Of a stretch of DNA of 64,000 bases, positions 26,789-34,796 are shown piece by piece; position 1 is the first letter of the stretch; each line of letters begins with the position of its first letter. The position numbers and the translations under genes are program-made. The stretch comes from a virus. The notes below the pieces were generated by a model. That model was not told where the DNA came from and ran no database searches. It was given only the letters and a program-made list of their open reading frames with translations. The DNA is taken from the IMG/VR virus record IMGVR_UViG_3300033153_016035, positions 55,918 to 119,917 of that record; one strand, written 5' to 3'.

Positions 26789-26816
26789 ATATTACCTTTT
26801 TATCTTTCTTTGTCAA
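26789..26816 (-). promoter_or_regulatory. Sigma-70 promoter for the rusA operon
   Basis: On the minus strand TTGACA (26816-26811), 16-base spacer, TAATAT (26794-26789). Start near 26782, giving a leader of about 150 nt before rusA that crosses the small RNA. Confidence 0.7.
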
Positions 26817-26825
26817 GGGCATTAG

Positions 26826-26853
26826 TAAAAAAATTCCGCCCAGCAGGGCGGAA
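26826..26853 (-). terminator. Intrinsic terminator ending the 28286-26873 operon
   Basis: On the minus strand TTCCGCCC-TGCT-GGGCGGAA is followed by seven T. It lies 20 bases after the stop of the coiled-coil gene at 26873. Confidence 0.85.
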
Positions 26854-26872
26854 AATATAACTAGAAACAAAG

Positions 26873-27943
26873 CTAGGATAGAATTGTAGACCACCAGTAA
26901 CTTCTGGTTTTGGATTCCTCTATTTTTGTCGCCTCAAGTTTACGCTGCCACTCAGTCTTTTTACGGCGGAGATACGTGTATACTTGTTTATGCGTTTGTT
27001 CCACTAAAGTTTTTTTCTCACTTTTAGTCTTATCCGGCGTGCCCCGCGCTTTTTCAAAAGCATTAGTTATACGCCTGACTATTGCCTCATACTGGGGAGT
27101 ATCTTTTTTCTTTCCCACCTGCCCTTTTTTTCGCACAACCCGGATCTTTCCACCTTTAGTACCCAGCTTCTTTGCTCCCTGCACCACTTGGGTGTCGGCA
27201 AATAAGCGGTGTTGGTTCTCGCGGAGCCATTCTTTTATTTTACCCCACTCAGTCTTATACTCTAACTTCATACGCTCTACTAAAAGAAGAAAGTCCCCCT
27301 CGGGGTTTGCCCCAGGAGACCACCGAGCCTCCAGGAGATCGGCGGCCGCCTTAAAGGCCACTTCTACACCCTCACGTTGAAGTTTAAGTGGGCGCTGGGT
27401 GGTTCTGTAGGTCCAACGCCAGGTCTCTAGGGAATGATAGATCTGGGACGTGGCAGCGATCACGTCGTCCAGGTGCTTTGTCTCTATCTTCTTGTATTCC
27501 TCCCAGTAGGTGGTGTACAGTTTGGCGTAGATCTTATCTAGCTCATCAGTTTCTGAGGTATTCTGAGTCATCTCCACTTTATCATAGAACTCCTGGGATA
27601 TGGCGTTCCATTTAGCGGTTAAGGCTGCCATCTTCTCGGCCTTCCTGGCATCGAGCTTTTCTCCCAATTTTTCTGCGTAAAGTTTTACCTCGCGAGCTTC
27701 CAACTCCTCAACATCCTTTTCCATTTGAGCTAAAAACTTCTCAGCCCCCTGTCGCTTCTTCTTTAGTTCACGTTCCACCGTAACCTGCGCCCTGGTGTCG
27801 GAAAACCGTTTCTGCATTTTTTGAAAGTAGGCTTTTTGGTTCTTGGTCATCCTCTCTATTGTTATTCGTTCGGTGAGAAGAAGTTCCACCATACTGCTGG
27901 CGGAGGGCTTACCCATTAACCGATTCCACTGATCCAACTTCAT
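26873..27943 (-). CDS. Coiled-coil protein, 356 aa
   Basis: Almost entirely helical and highly charged, with long Lys/Glu/Arg stretches (residues 30-170) typical of coiled coil, and a basic segment (GGKIRVVRKKGQVGKKKD, about 265-283). No catalytic motif. It forms a two-gene unit with the protein at 27945, driven by a near-perfect promoter and closed by a terminator. Could be a scaffold or internal virion protein; function unknown. Confidence 0.8.
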   Translation of the reverse strand: MKLDQWNRLMGKPSASSMVELLLTERITIERMTKNQKAYFQKMQKRFSDTRAQVTVERELKKKRQGAEKFLAQMEKDVEELEAREVKLYAEKLGEKLDARKAEKMAALTAKWNAISQEFYDKVEMTQNTSETDELDKIYAKLYTTYWEEYKKIETKHLDDVIAATSQIYHSLETWRWTYRTTQRPLKLQREGVEVAFKAAADLLEARWSPGANPEGDFLLLVERMKLEYKTEWGKIKEWLRENQHRLFADTQVVQGAKKLGTKGGKIRVVRKKGQVGKKKDTPQYEAIVRRITNAFEKARGTPDKTKSEKKTLVEQTHKQVYTYLRRKKTEWQRKLEATKIEESKTRSYWWSTILS

Positions 27944-27944
27944 G

Positions 27945-28286
27945 TTAACGCTTCTTCCTTCGCGGTACCGGGGGTTTATCTGCCGGTGGCGTAGCCGGTG
28001 ACGGTGTTGGTTTATCTGCTGAGGCGGGTGGGATGCCCTTTTTGGCTGGACGAACTTCCTTTTGGGGTGTGGTGTCCCAAGATTTCACCGTATCCTTAAT
28101 CTCCTTCAGGACTTCTATTGTATCAAACTCTACATCGGAATTTTGCAGCTCACGTATTTTATCATACACCAGCCCCACAACTTTTTGGACTGGAACAAAG
28201 CCTATGCCGGCCACTTCGGGTAATTTCTTTTCCATCACGGGGGCCAGGTACGGTGCCCCTTTTATCTTTTGCGCTATTTTCTTCAT
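27945..28286 (-). CDS. Hypothetical protein with Pro/Lys tail, 113 aa
   Basis: The ATG at 28286 has a perfect AAGGAGG 6 bases upstream; the frame is open to 28436 but that part covers the promoter. The N-terminus is basic, the middle soluble, and the C-terminal 35 residues are Pro/Ala/Lys-rich ending RRKKR. Only one base separates its stop from the coiled-coil gene's start, so the two are translationally linked. Confidence 0.78.
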   Translation of the reverse strand: MKKIAQKIKGAPYLAPVMEKKLPEVAGIGFVPVQKVVGLVYDKIRELQNSDVEFDTIEVLKEIKDTVKSWDTTPQKEVRPAKKGIPPASADKPTPSPATPPADKPPVPRRKKR

Positions 28287-28310
28287 GAAAAACCTCCTTA
28301 GTTTTTGTTT

Positions 28311-28339
28311 ATTATACTGCAAGGACTTACAGGTGTCAA
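28311..28339 (-). promoter_or_regulatory. Perfect-consensus sigma-70 promoter
   Basis: On the minus strand TTGACA (28339-28334), 17-base spacer, TATAAT (28316-28311). Drives the two genes 28286-26873. The closest match to consensus in the window. Confidence 0.88.
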
Positions 28340-28470
28340 ATATTTTCTGCAAACATACACTGTAACATACAAGCCACACATAAGTCCTCAGGTACCAGGG
28401 AGCGGTGGCGCCTTTTGCATATATAGTCTCCATCACCCGCCCCGGCCTGATCTATAATTCTATGGTATTT

Positions 28471-28701
28471 TCAAATATTTAACTCAAATGACCGCTCCAA
28501 CTCCGCCACTATTACCGGATCTTTTAGGTAGCGTCGGATGGCGTCTATGGTGGACATAACACGGACAGTTTGGTACTTTTTATCCCAGGACTCCATAATA
28601 CCTAAATACTCGTCCAGGTCCACCAAATTGATTGAATCCAACCGTCTACGACAATACTTCTTACCCACTTGAATTACGTAGCTGTCAAGTTCTACCATCA
28701 C
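28471..28701 (-). CDS. Hypothetical protein, 76 aa
   Basis: Overlaps the end of the gene at 28685 by 17 bases, in the same operon as dnaQ-like and 2H genes. Helical, no motif recognised. Confidence 0.7.
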   Translation of the reverse strand: MMVELDSYVIQVGKKYCRRRLDSINLVDLDEYLGIMESWDKKYQTVRVMSTIDAIRRYLKDPVIVAELERSFELNI

Positions 28702-28987
28702 GCAGCCCCTTTAGCAGCTTCGCTATAGTCACGGGGTGGCCCACTATGTATTCATTACGGGGCATCGTACCCGAAAAAGATAACGGCAGCGCCATCCCCA
28801 CGAAATTAGGCGGAGCCACCATGTATACCTCGGGATCTGGAACTTGAATTAACTCGGTTTTTGTTGCCTTCCAGGGGTTTAATGAGAAAATCCTCTCCCA
28901 CCACCCCCTTTTTACCTCTACGCCCTCCTCCACCGTTAAAAAGGGATCCTCATACATAGGCACGCCATCGTAACTTTTTACCACCAT
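28685..28987 (-). CDS. Hypothetical protein, 100 aa
   Basis: Overlaps both neighbours by 10-17 bases, which supports a genuine operon member. Contains a Trp-rich stretch (RGWWERIFSLNPWK) and a beta-rich C-terminal half. No family recognised. Confidence 0.7.
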   Translation of the reverse strand: MVVKSYDGVPMYEDPFLTVEEGVEVKRGWWERIFSLNPWKATKTELIQVPDPEVYMVAPPNFVGMALPLSFSGTMPRNEYIVGHPVTIAKLLKGLRDGRT

Positions 28988-30201
28988 AAGAAAGCCTCCA
29001 CATCTGGATTTTTTGCCTCAAACATTTTCTTGAAGATCATGAAACACAAGTATGTGTCGTATTTCGCATCATGAAGGTTATGCCTCGCGGTTGGGATCTT
29101 ATAATACTCAGCCGCCTCCTGCAATTTCGGCCATTTGTAACCCTTGTGTCTGGTACCACTAGCTGTTATTTTCACAATATCCGTATTAGAAAGCATCGTA
29201 CAAAATTGCTCCCCGTCCCCCACCTCGAAAGGCAGGAACTGGTAGTCAAACTTAATGTTGTGCGCAATAAACCGATCGGCCGTCTCAGCGAACGCCACAA
29301 AATCTGTATCCTCGTCAAAATGCGCAAACCACCCATCCTCATGCCCTTTACGTTTTTCTATAAGAACATCCCTGAAAAGACCATTTACCTTAGCCGCCGC
29401 TGTGTTGATTCTGGTACGGGGCAGATAGAACCGCTCAAAGTCCCCGGCAAAGATAAACTTCCCGTCTTGAAGTACCACCTTCAAAGCCGTTACAGCTAAA
29501 ACACAGGATGACTTTTTTATGCCATTTGTCTCGAAGTCAAAGAAAACCAACTCCAGAGTGGGCTTTTGTTCAAGTGGCGGCGGAGACAAGTCTTTTATAA
29601 CTTCCGTCGCCGGTACTACGGCCTTTTGGGTTTGCGCCACTACCGGGGGTTTGGGTGAGGGGATTACCGGAGCAATTGGCATTTGAAAATCCGCCGGGTC
29701 TAAGGGTTGGGCTTCTGGCGGTATGGGGGTTTGCCAACTAGCAGCCATTTTTTTCTCCTGATCTATCTTAGCCGCCAAATCACTGAGTTCTGCCGACACT
29801 GGGTCTGGGATTTGTGACATGAAATAATCCACCGCCGCCTGCAAGGACTCCTCCTCCGCCATTTTAGTTATAAATAAAAGCGGGGCTACAGTGACTTCCT
29901 TGTACTGGAAGGCGCCGGTGTCCCGGTGCATTGATATTTGATTTTTCAAAATGCCCCGGTGCGCCAGGGCGTCTAAAAATTCATCCATTGAAAACTGATT
30001 CATATATTCCTCCGGTTTTATGTGGGTTAAACAACATTTAACATCCGCTTCCAAGACACCGGTCATGTGAAAGATCGGTGTCGGGAATAACTCTCCGCGA
30101 TCGTAGCAAAAGGCATTGTCGTGCCTTCGGTAGGTCATGCGTGAGGGCGGCAAACCGTGACCAGTCAACACCTCCACAAGTTTATGATAATAAGTCTCCA
30201 C
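28978..30201 (-). CDS. DnaQ-like DEDDh 3'-5' exonuclease with extra N-terminal domain, 407 aa
   Basis: The C-terminal half is a DEDDh exonuclease: FFDFETNG (D222, E224), FIAHNIKFDYQF (about 312-323) and HNLHDAKYDT (H377, D382), as in DNA polymerase III epsilon and proofreading or nucleic-acid-degrading exonucleases. A proline-rich linker (about 155-215) joins it to an N-terminal domain of about 150 residues that I do not recognise. Likely role is proofreading or DNA/RNA end processing in phage replication. Overlaps the upstream 2H gene by 20 bases. Confidence 0.85.
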   Translation of the reverse strand: METYYHKLVEVLTGHGLPPSRMTYRRHDNAFCYDRGELFPTPIFHMTGVLEADVKCCLTHIKPEEYMNQFSMDEFLDALAHRGILKNQISMHRDTGAFQYKEVTVAPLLFITKMAEEESLQAAVDYFMSQIPDPVSAELSDLAAKIDQEKKMAASWQTPIPPEAQPLDPADFQMPIAPVIPSPKPPVVAQTQKAVVPATEVIKDLSPPPLEQKPTLELVFFDFETNGIKKSSCVLAVTALKVVLQDGKFIFAGDFERFYLPRTRINTAAAKVNGLFRDVLIEKRKGHEDGWFAHFDEDTDFVAFAETADRFIAHNIKFDYQFLPFEVGDGEQFCTMLSNTDIVKITASGTRHKGYKWPKLQEAAEYYKIPTARHNLHDAKYDTYLCFMIFKKMFEAKNPDVEAFLWW

Positions 30202-30730
30202 TGAGTTTTATCTCCGTTTTTGTCCCGCCAGCGTCTGAAAACACTACTGCATTCCACCCTACAATTTGCCCCTGTAAGAAAGGGCTCCCCACATGAGGCG
30301 CTGCGGCGCCCTTCTTCATATACGCTAGAGTGAGGTGCGGTTTATAATGGGGGTGAGTGGTTGTAACTTTAAGATGCTCGGTCAGCAACTGATTTAGTTC
30401 TGTAAAGTCCGGTGAGAGCACCTCCACCAAGAGTATGTCCTCCTCATCGTTTTCAAAAACAGATGTGGAGCCGAATGAGGCGGTGAGGCGCGATTTTAGC
30501 TGAACAATCTTTGCTACCTCTTTAGGCTCCTTTGTGTGGATTCCGTACTTTATGGTGATATGGGGCTCGTCCTCTGCCTTTAGAATCTGGTCTGGGATAA
30601 GGTTGGCTGAGACCCAATCTTTGATTTTAGCCACCAGCTCCGGGGAGCATACAACCCCAACATAGCCAAAATCATAACCCTCGTCAAGACGACCGTGGAT
30701 TATATTATAAATACCCGTTTGTCTGTCCAT
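30182..30730 (-). CDS. 2H phosphoesterase (LigT-like), anti-CBASS candidate, 182 aa
   Basis: Two H-x-T motifs, PHITIKYG (H57, T59) and PHLTLAYM (H132, T134), about 75 residues apart, define the 2H phosphoesterase superfamily. Members include RNA 2',3'-cyclic phosphodiesterases and the phage anti-CBASS enzyme Acb1, which cleaves cyclic oligonucleotide signals. Size fits. A phage gene of this fold may disarm CBASS or take part in RNA repair, but substrate cannot be read from the sequence. Its first 10 codons and ribosome site are duplicated at the start of the adjoining methyltransferase gene. Confidence 0.82.
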   Translation of the reverse strand: MDRQTGIYNIIHGRLDEGYDFGYVGVVCSPELVAKIKDWVSANLIPDQILKAEDEPHITIKYGIHTKEPKEVAKIVQLKSRLTASFGSTSVFENDEEDILLVEVLSPDFTELNQLLTEHLKVTTTHPHYKPHLTLAYMKKGAAAPHVGSPFLQGQIVGWNAVVFSDAGGTKTEIKLSGDLLS

Positions 30731-30740
30731 CGTCTTTTCC
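30700..30740. repeat. Direct repeat copy A (2H gene start region)
   Basis: 41 bases covering the ribosome site and first codons of the 2H gene; 36 of 41 positions match copy B at 31982-32022, which lies at the same place in the methyltransferase gene. The two copies bracket the methyltransferase insert. Confidence 0.8.
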
Positions 30741-30779
30741 TTTCCATTATGTATAAGAGCAATCTAATCTAACAGAAAT

Positions 30780-32012
30780 TTATTTAAACTCTGCTAAATA
30801 GTCTTCTACGGAGATAATTCCTCGCATAAATTTTTGATAAATGTTTCCAGGGGGTTTTTGGTAGGGAAGCAATGATCCATCTTGACCCGGAACTATAGAT
30901 GGTAAATCAGAAATTGCATCAACAACTGTAATTGCCGATTTTTGGAAGTTAAAAAGATTGCTCTCTGTGTTCATAGTTGTGATAGGGTCAGGCGGCTGAA
31001 TTTTTTCAGATGATTTATTTTGGCCAACCAGAAAAACTCTTTTTCTTCTTTGCGGTATTGCAAAGTTTTCTGTGTTTAAAACCCACCCGGTAATCGACGA
31101 CATAACACTATTGAAAGATTCTTTAACTTCTTCAAAAACTCTCCCCTTCTCCATATTGAGAAGTCCAGCTACATTTTCAAAAACAAAACCATCGGGGTTC
31201 ACCTCATTAATAAATTCCTTGTAGTTAATAAATAGTAAATTTCTTTTGTCCTTCATGGTTCGTTTATTGCCCGCTGTTGAAAATCCTTGGCAAGGAGGAC
31301 CGCCAAGTACCCAAAAAGGCAATTCCTTATGTTTTTCTTTTGCTTTTATGGCAATATCAACAAGAATTGAAAAGTTTTTTTCATCCGTGATACTTCCTAC
31401 TATCACATCTTGATGTACGTTGGCTGCGTAAGTTTCTAGGAAACGAGATTCAATATCATTGGCTATAATAGGTATCCAACCAGCCCATTTAAAACCCAAG
31501 CCCATGCCCCCTGCACCTGAAAAAAGATCTACAAAAACTCCAGGATTACCTATCGTGTTTATCACTTGCTTAGCAATTTGAAACGTTAACAATGGAGGAA
31601 CCGCATTTCCTATTTGGTTGTTTATTGCAGTTTGTGAGCCGAAAAATTTAAAATTATCGGGGAAAGATTGTAACCTTGCAGCTTCTCTTTGGGACAAAAC
31701 GCGGTCTTGATTATAGTGAATATGACACCCATTTCCTGGACGATTAAAATATGTGTTTATGGTGTATGAGGGCTTATGGGGCAGAAGTCTTCCATAATAA
31801 GTAGAACGACTACCTTTCCCTTGGGCATAGCTTTCTCGAATTTGTGCGATTCTCTTAGACGGGACATGTTCCGGGATATTCTTCCAATTGCCACCAGGTG
31901 GAACAGATTTCACAATTTGCATATCTAGTTCGCTCAAACGCGAACTGAAATGATTGTGAATTTGATGAGGTTCGCTCTTCGTTATATTATAAATACCTCT
32001 TTGTCTATCCAT
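30780..32012 (-). CDS. Circularly permuted DNA cytosine-5 methyltransferase, 410 aa
   Basis: All key C5-methylase motifs are present but out of order. IX (QREAARLQSFPD, 108-119) and X (QIGNAVPP, 133-140) come first, then I (VDLFSGAGG, 161-169), IV with catalytic Cys (GGPPCQGFS, C242), VI (FENV, 278-281) and VIII (QRRKR, 321-325). The target-recognition part therefore lies at the N-terminus (residues 15-105). This permutation is known from M.BssHII-type enzymes. No restriction partner is near, so it probably modifies phage DNA against host restriction. The gene is A+T-richer than its neighbours and its first 10 residues (MDRQRGIYNI) copy those of the adjacent 2H gene. Confidence 0.9.
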   Translation of the reverse strand: MDRQRGIYNITKSEPHQIHNHFSSRLSELDMQIVKSVPPGGNWKNIPEHVPSKRIAQIRESYAQGKGSRSTYYGRLLPHKPSYTINTYFNRPGNGCHIHYNQDRVLSQREAARLQSFPDNFKFFGSQTAINNQIGNAVPPLLTFQIAKQVINTIGNPGVFVDLFSGAGGMGLGFKWAGWIPIIANDIESRFLETYAANVHQDVIVGSITDEKNFSILVDIAIKAKEKHKELPFWVLGGPPCQGFSTAGNKRTMKDKRNLLFINYKEFINEVNPDGFVFENVAGLLNMEKGRVFEEVKESFNSVMSSITGWVLNTENFAIPQRRKRVFLVGQNKSSEKIQPPDPITTMNTESNLFNFQKSAITVVDAISDLPSIVPGQDGSLLPYQKPPGNIYQKFMRGIISVEDYLAEFK

Positions 32013-32022
32013 CTTCTTTACC
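31982..32022. repeat. Direct repeat copy B (methyltransferase start region)
   Basis: Second copy of the 41-base repeat described at 30700-30740; supplies the ribosome site and first codons of the methyltransferase gene. Confidence 0.8.
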
Positions 32023-32034
32023 CTCCCGTTTTCA

Positions 32035-32472
32035 TTATACTTTAAGCCTAGAGATAACTGCGTAATGCTTTACCATATCCCCTTCTTGCACGGAGGTGAT
32101 ATTGTAAAAAAAGTGGCGATTGTACTCCTGCGTCTCCTGTTCTAGCATACCAAGCCACAGCATGACGACCTTTACAAAGAACAGGGGATCGGACAAGTGG
32201 TAGAGACCCGGAGTGGACAATACCAAAACGGGGTATGCCTCATATACTTTAGGCTCCAAGTTCTTAAGGTCGTCAGCTATATGCATAGGGCCGTTGGCAC
32301 ATGGATAACGAAAGATTAGGGCGGGGAGCACCAACCAATTTTTGGGAATTAAATTGGGGTCAAACTTATAAAGGTCCATTTGCCCCTTACAGTCTTGTTC
32401 CCGGTCCCGCCAGACCTGGGTGTCCGGTACCATCTGTATTTCTTCAATTTCTTTCATAGTAGTTCCTTTCAT
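32035..32472 (-). CDS. Hypothetical protein, 145 aa
   Basis: ATG at 32472 overlaps the upstream stop (ATGA) and has GAGGAA before it. A second in-frame ATG at 32457 has an almost identical leader (GGAACTACTATGAAAG), a small tandem duplication offering two starts. Soluble sequence with no recognised domain. Confidence 0.72.
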   Translation of the reverse strand: MKGTTMKEIEEIQMVPDTQVWRDREQDCKGQMDLYKFDPNLIPKNWLVLPALIFRYPCANGPMHIADDLKNLEPKVYEAYPVLVLSTPGLYHLSDPLFFVKVVMLWLGMLEQETQEYNRHFFYNITSVQEGDMVKHYAVISRLKV

Positions 32473-32726
32473 AATAGTTCCTCACATGTTTTACACCATA
32501 TGGCACTTCCCATTCTCTGTAGGTACAAGTCATGCCCCTTATGTCCTTCCAGCCGCTTTACCCCCTCTTGGTGGTACTGCCACTCCACGAGCCTACCGCA
32601 CAAAAATTCATGGAGAACCTTGTCGAGCTTTCGCCTATTTAGCTCAGGAAACTCCGCGAGAAATTGACTCTCCGTTTCGTTTTGTGGGGTAAAGACAACA
32701 AAGTCACCATCTATGGTCGCTTTCAC
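32469..32726 (-). CDS. Hypothetical protein with Cys pair, 85 aa
   Basis: Linked by ATGA overlaps to both neighbours. Ends with WCKTCEELL, a single CxxC, plus an earlier Cys. Possibly zinc-binding; no family recognised. Confidence 0.7.
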   Translation of the reverse strand: MKATIDGDFVVFTPQNETESQFLAEFPELNRRKLDKVLHEFLCGRLVEWQYHQEGVKRLEGHKGHDLYLQRMGSAIWCKTCEELL

Positions 32727-33454
32727 AGCGGTATGCCCTCCTCCAGCCGTGCCAACATGGTCTTTATCTGGGCCACACCCCCGGGGGTTTTAAAAGCTTC
32801 TCGCGGCGTCATTCCCAAAGGCATACTAAACGTCTCCAGCCACTCCGGGTACGCATCTTTTAAAAGGTACTGTAAACGCTCCACTAACTCCATGAAGATC
32901 TCCCCGTCAGGCTCTGGAAGCGGCGCGTGGTTAACCAGGAGCCTTGAGAGTTTACTTATAACCTCCCGGTTGTGGAGACACGAGGGACACAGTAGTGAGG
33001 CTCCGGTTTTTTTAGCGCAGGAGGCACACTCTTTAAATTCCATCCAGTGGCCCAGATCTTGACAAGTTGTAGGCTCGGGGTCTGGTCTGGGGGAGGGGAT
33101 GAGGGTGATACCTAACGTATCACCCACCTCAAATGGTGTCGTTTCAGTTTTTGATGGTACATTTGGCTCTAACGTGTAGCCGAAGCTCTCTTCCATAAAC
33201 TCACACATAACAGAGTGCGGGATAAAGTCCCCTTTCTGTGTCACTAACCCTTTGTTGTAGCAATCTATACATATATAGTGTCCCTCAACTTTATACTCTA
33301 ACAGCCTGCATACTTTACAAACGTCACAGTAGAAGTCCCCACGACTGGGCCCCTCCTGTTGTTTCAAACAATCCGGGCATGTCTTACCCCGAAGCACGTC
33401 CGGGGGGAATAAGTTTCTACATATATGGCACATGGAGCCCAACTTTTCAATCAT
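32723..33454 (-). CDS. Multi-zinc-finger protein, 243 aa
   Basis: Start at 33454 is chosen for AGAGGAG 6 bases upstream; an ORF extending to 33583 lacks one. CHIC...CPDC (residues 9-29), CDVCKVC...CIDC (about 43-63) and CASC...CPSC (about 137-152) make three zinc-binding modules. The C-terminal 90 residues are helical. May bind DNA, RNA or protein; no known family recognised. Confidence 0.76.
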   Translation of the reverse strand: MIEKLGSMCHICRNLFPPDVLRGKTCPDCLKQQEGPSRGDFYCDVCKVCRLLEYKVEGHYICIDCYNKGLVTQKGDFIPHSVMCEFMEESFGYTLEPNVPSKTETTPFEVGDTLGITLIPSPRPDPEPTTCQDLGHWMEFKECASCAKKTGASLLCPSCLHNREVISKLSRLLVNHAPLPEPDGEIFMELVERLQYLLKDAYPEWLETFSMPLGMTPREAFKTPGGVAQIKTMLARLEEGIPL

Positions 33455-33717
33455 ATTTTTCTCCTCTTCTTGAATAAATATTTTAGTTTTGCCCACCACC
33501 CAACCGCAATATACTTTGCACGGACTTTTCTGCCGTCGGGTACAGCTTTGGTGGTGAGTTTTAGTACTCCGCAATGGTGACACACATATCCGAACATCAT
33601 CCCGTCATCCACGCGGGCAGCCAGGCGTCCACAGTGACCACAGATACTGCGCCCCACAAAATAAGCGAGAAGGCGTTTAATCATGATTTTCACCATCGAG
33701 TCAACTGTTACTTTCAT
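33451..33717 (-). CDS. Zinc-ribbon protein with basic tail, 88 aa
   Basis: AAGGAGAAACTAA precedes the ATG. CGHC and CHHC (about residues 26-49) form a zinc ribbon; the C-terminus (KLKYLFKKRRKI) is basic. Coupled by ATGA to the next gene. Confidence 0.74.
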   Translation of the reverse strand: MKVTVDSMVKIMIKRLLAYFVGRSICGHCGRLAARVDDGMMFGYVCHHCGVLKLTTKAVPDGRKVRAKYIAVGWWAKLKYLFKKRRKI

Positions 33718-33907
33718 TTAGTTTCTCCTTCATAAGCCATACTGCTGTAAGTATCTCCCGCGAACACACAGGACAGGTTAGTTTAAGATGGAGGTCGGGC
33801 TTCCTTTCCGCCTCCACCACCAACTCTTCTATTACCCATTCTCCATGACACGGTTTGCACTCAGAGACTAACCACGCTCTGATGCGCTGTAGTACATTCT
33901 GAGACAT
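33701..33907 (-). CDS. Small Cys-containing protein, 68 aa
   Basis: The ORF extends to 34177, but that part overlaps the next gene in another frame; I choose ATG at 33907 (MSQNVLQR). Contains CKPC and CPVC (zinc ribbon). Ribosome site GGAAGG is close to the ATG, so the exact start is less sure. Confidence 0.62.
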   Translation of the reverse strand: MSQNVLQRIRAWLVSECKPCHGEWVIEELVVEAERKPDLHLKLTCPVCSREILTAVWLMKEKLNESNS

Positions 33908-33929
33908 AACCTTCCAACCCCCAAACGGC

Positions 33930-34238
33930 CTACACTTCCTCCAGCACAATTTCACCCACAAGGGAAAAAAAGTATGTTTTTTTACGCAGTGGGCACTTCG
34001 CTGTATTACACATACACCGCTTCTTGTCCCCTGAAAACTCCATTGCCCGTAGGCACACAGGACAAAAAACCGCTGACACTGCCACATGCCCTGAGGTTTT
34101 AACCGGGGTCTTGGAGGCGGGGATATTGCGACACCGTTTACATGTGGGGCGGCCGCACAGCGACTGGAACGTCTCATTTTCCGGTATTGTTCTACCGCAG
34201 CTACTACACTCCGGAGGGGTTCTCCACTCCATTACCAC
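33930..34238 (-). CDS. Zinc-ribbon protein, 102 aa
   Basis: GTG at 34238 lies 6 bases after AGGAGG and directly after the previous stop; the ATG two codons later is the alternative. CSSC, CKRC, CPVC and C.C..AKC give at least two zinc sites. The longer upstream frame overlaps the neighbour and is not used. Confidence 0.68.
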   Translation of the reverse strand: MVMEWRTPPECSSCGRTIPENETFQSLCGRPTCKRCRNIPASKTPVKTSGHVAVSAVFCPVCLRAMEFSGDKKRCMCNTAKCPLRKKTYFFSLVGEIVLEEV

Positions 34239-34239
34239 T

Positions 34240-34449
34240 TTACACCTCCTTATGCCGTCCGGCGGCCATGCAAGCCCCGCACACAACGATAGTGGCGGAC
34301 TCTGACCCAATCTCTTCCGGAATAGGGTCCGCTGTGGTAAACTCATATCTAACAAAGCAGTCCCCCCGATCGTCGGTAAGTACTGTCCTGGTATCTGTCC
34401 ACATCTTACCGCAGCAAACACACAGCCGTAAATTCCACCTGGCCATCAC
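34240..34449 (-). CDS. Small zinc-ribbon protein, 69 aa
   Basis: CVCCGK (residues 10-15) and CGAC (about 57-60) form a zinc site around a beta-rich middle. Overlaps the upstream gene by 4 bases and abuts the next. Confidence 0.7.
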   Translation of the reverse strand: MMARWNLRLCVCCGKMWTDTRTVLTDDRGDCFVRYEFTTADPIPEEIGSESATIVVCGACMAAGRHKEV

Positions 34450-34760
34450 TTTTTATCCGTCTGCAACACACCCCGCTTCTCGCGATCCATCTTCCTCTTT
34501 TCGAGCCACAACCGCGCTTCTTCGAGCTTGGTTATAACAAGGTCGGTTTCGCGAGAAGGGATTAGGGTATTGTAATGTTGATGCAGCTCTATTACAAAGT
34601 CCACTAAATGGGTGGGGAAACACCCGGTGGTGGACCCCTTTTCCTTGGGGTGGCCCACCTGAAGTTGGCAGGTTAATTTCCCGTTTTCAAATGTGATGGC
34701 CTCGTGAATGTCCTGGCCTACTGTGTTAAGTGCCCCAAGTTTTTCTGCTACTGTTAACAT
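34446..34760 (-). CDS. Hypothetical protein, 104 aa
   Basis: Helical acidic N-terminus, a middle with single cysteines, and a charged C-terminal helix (LEEARLWLEKRKMDREKRG). In an operon of small genes joined by short overlaps. No family recognised. Confidence 0.7.
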   Translation of the reverse strand: MLTVAEKLGALNTVGQDIHEAITFENGKLTCQLQVGHPKEKGSTTGCFPTHLVDFVIELHQHYNTLIPSRETDLVITKLEEARLWLEKRKMDREKRGVLQTDKK

Positions 34761-34796
34761 TTTATTTCTCCCTCAAAAAGTACTTCTAACATACAT

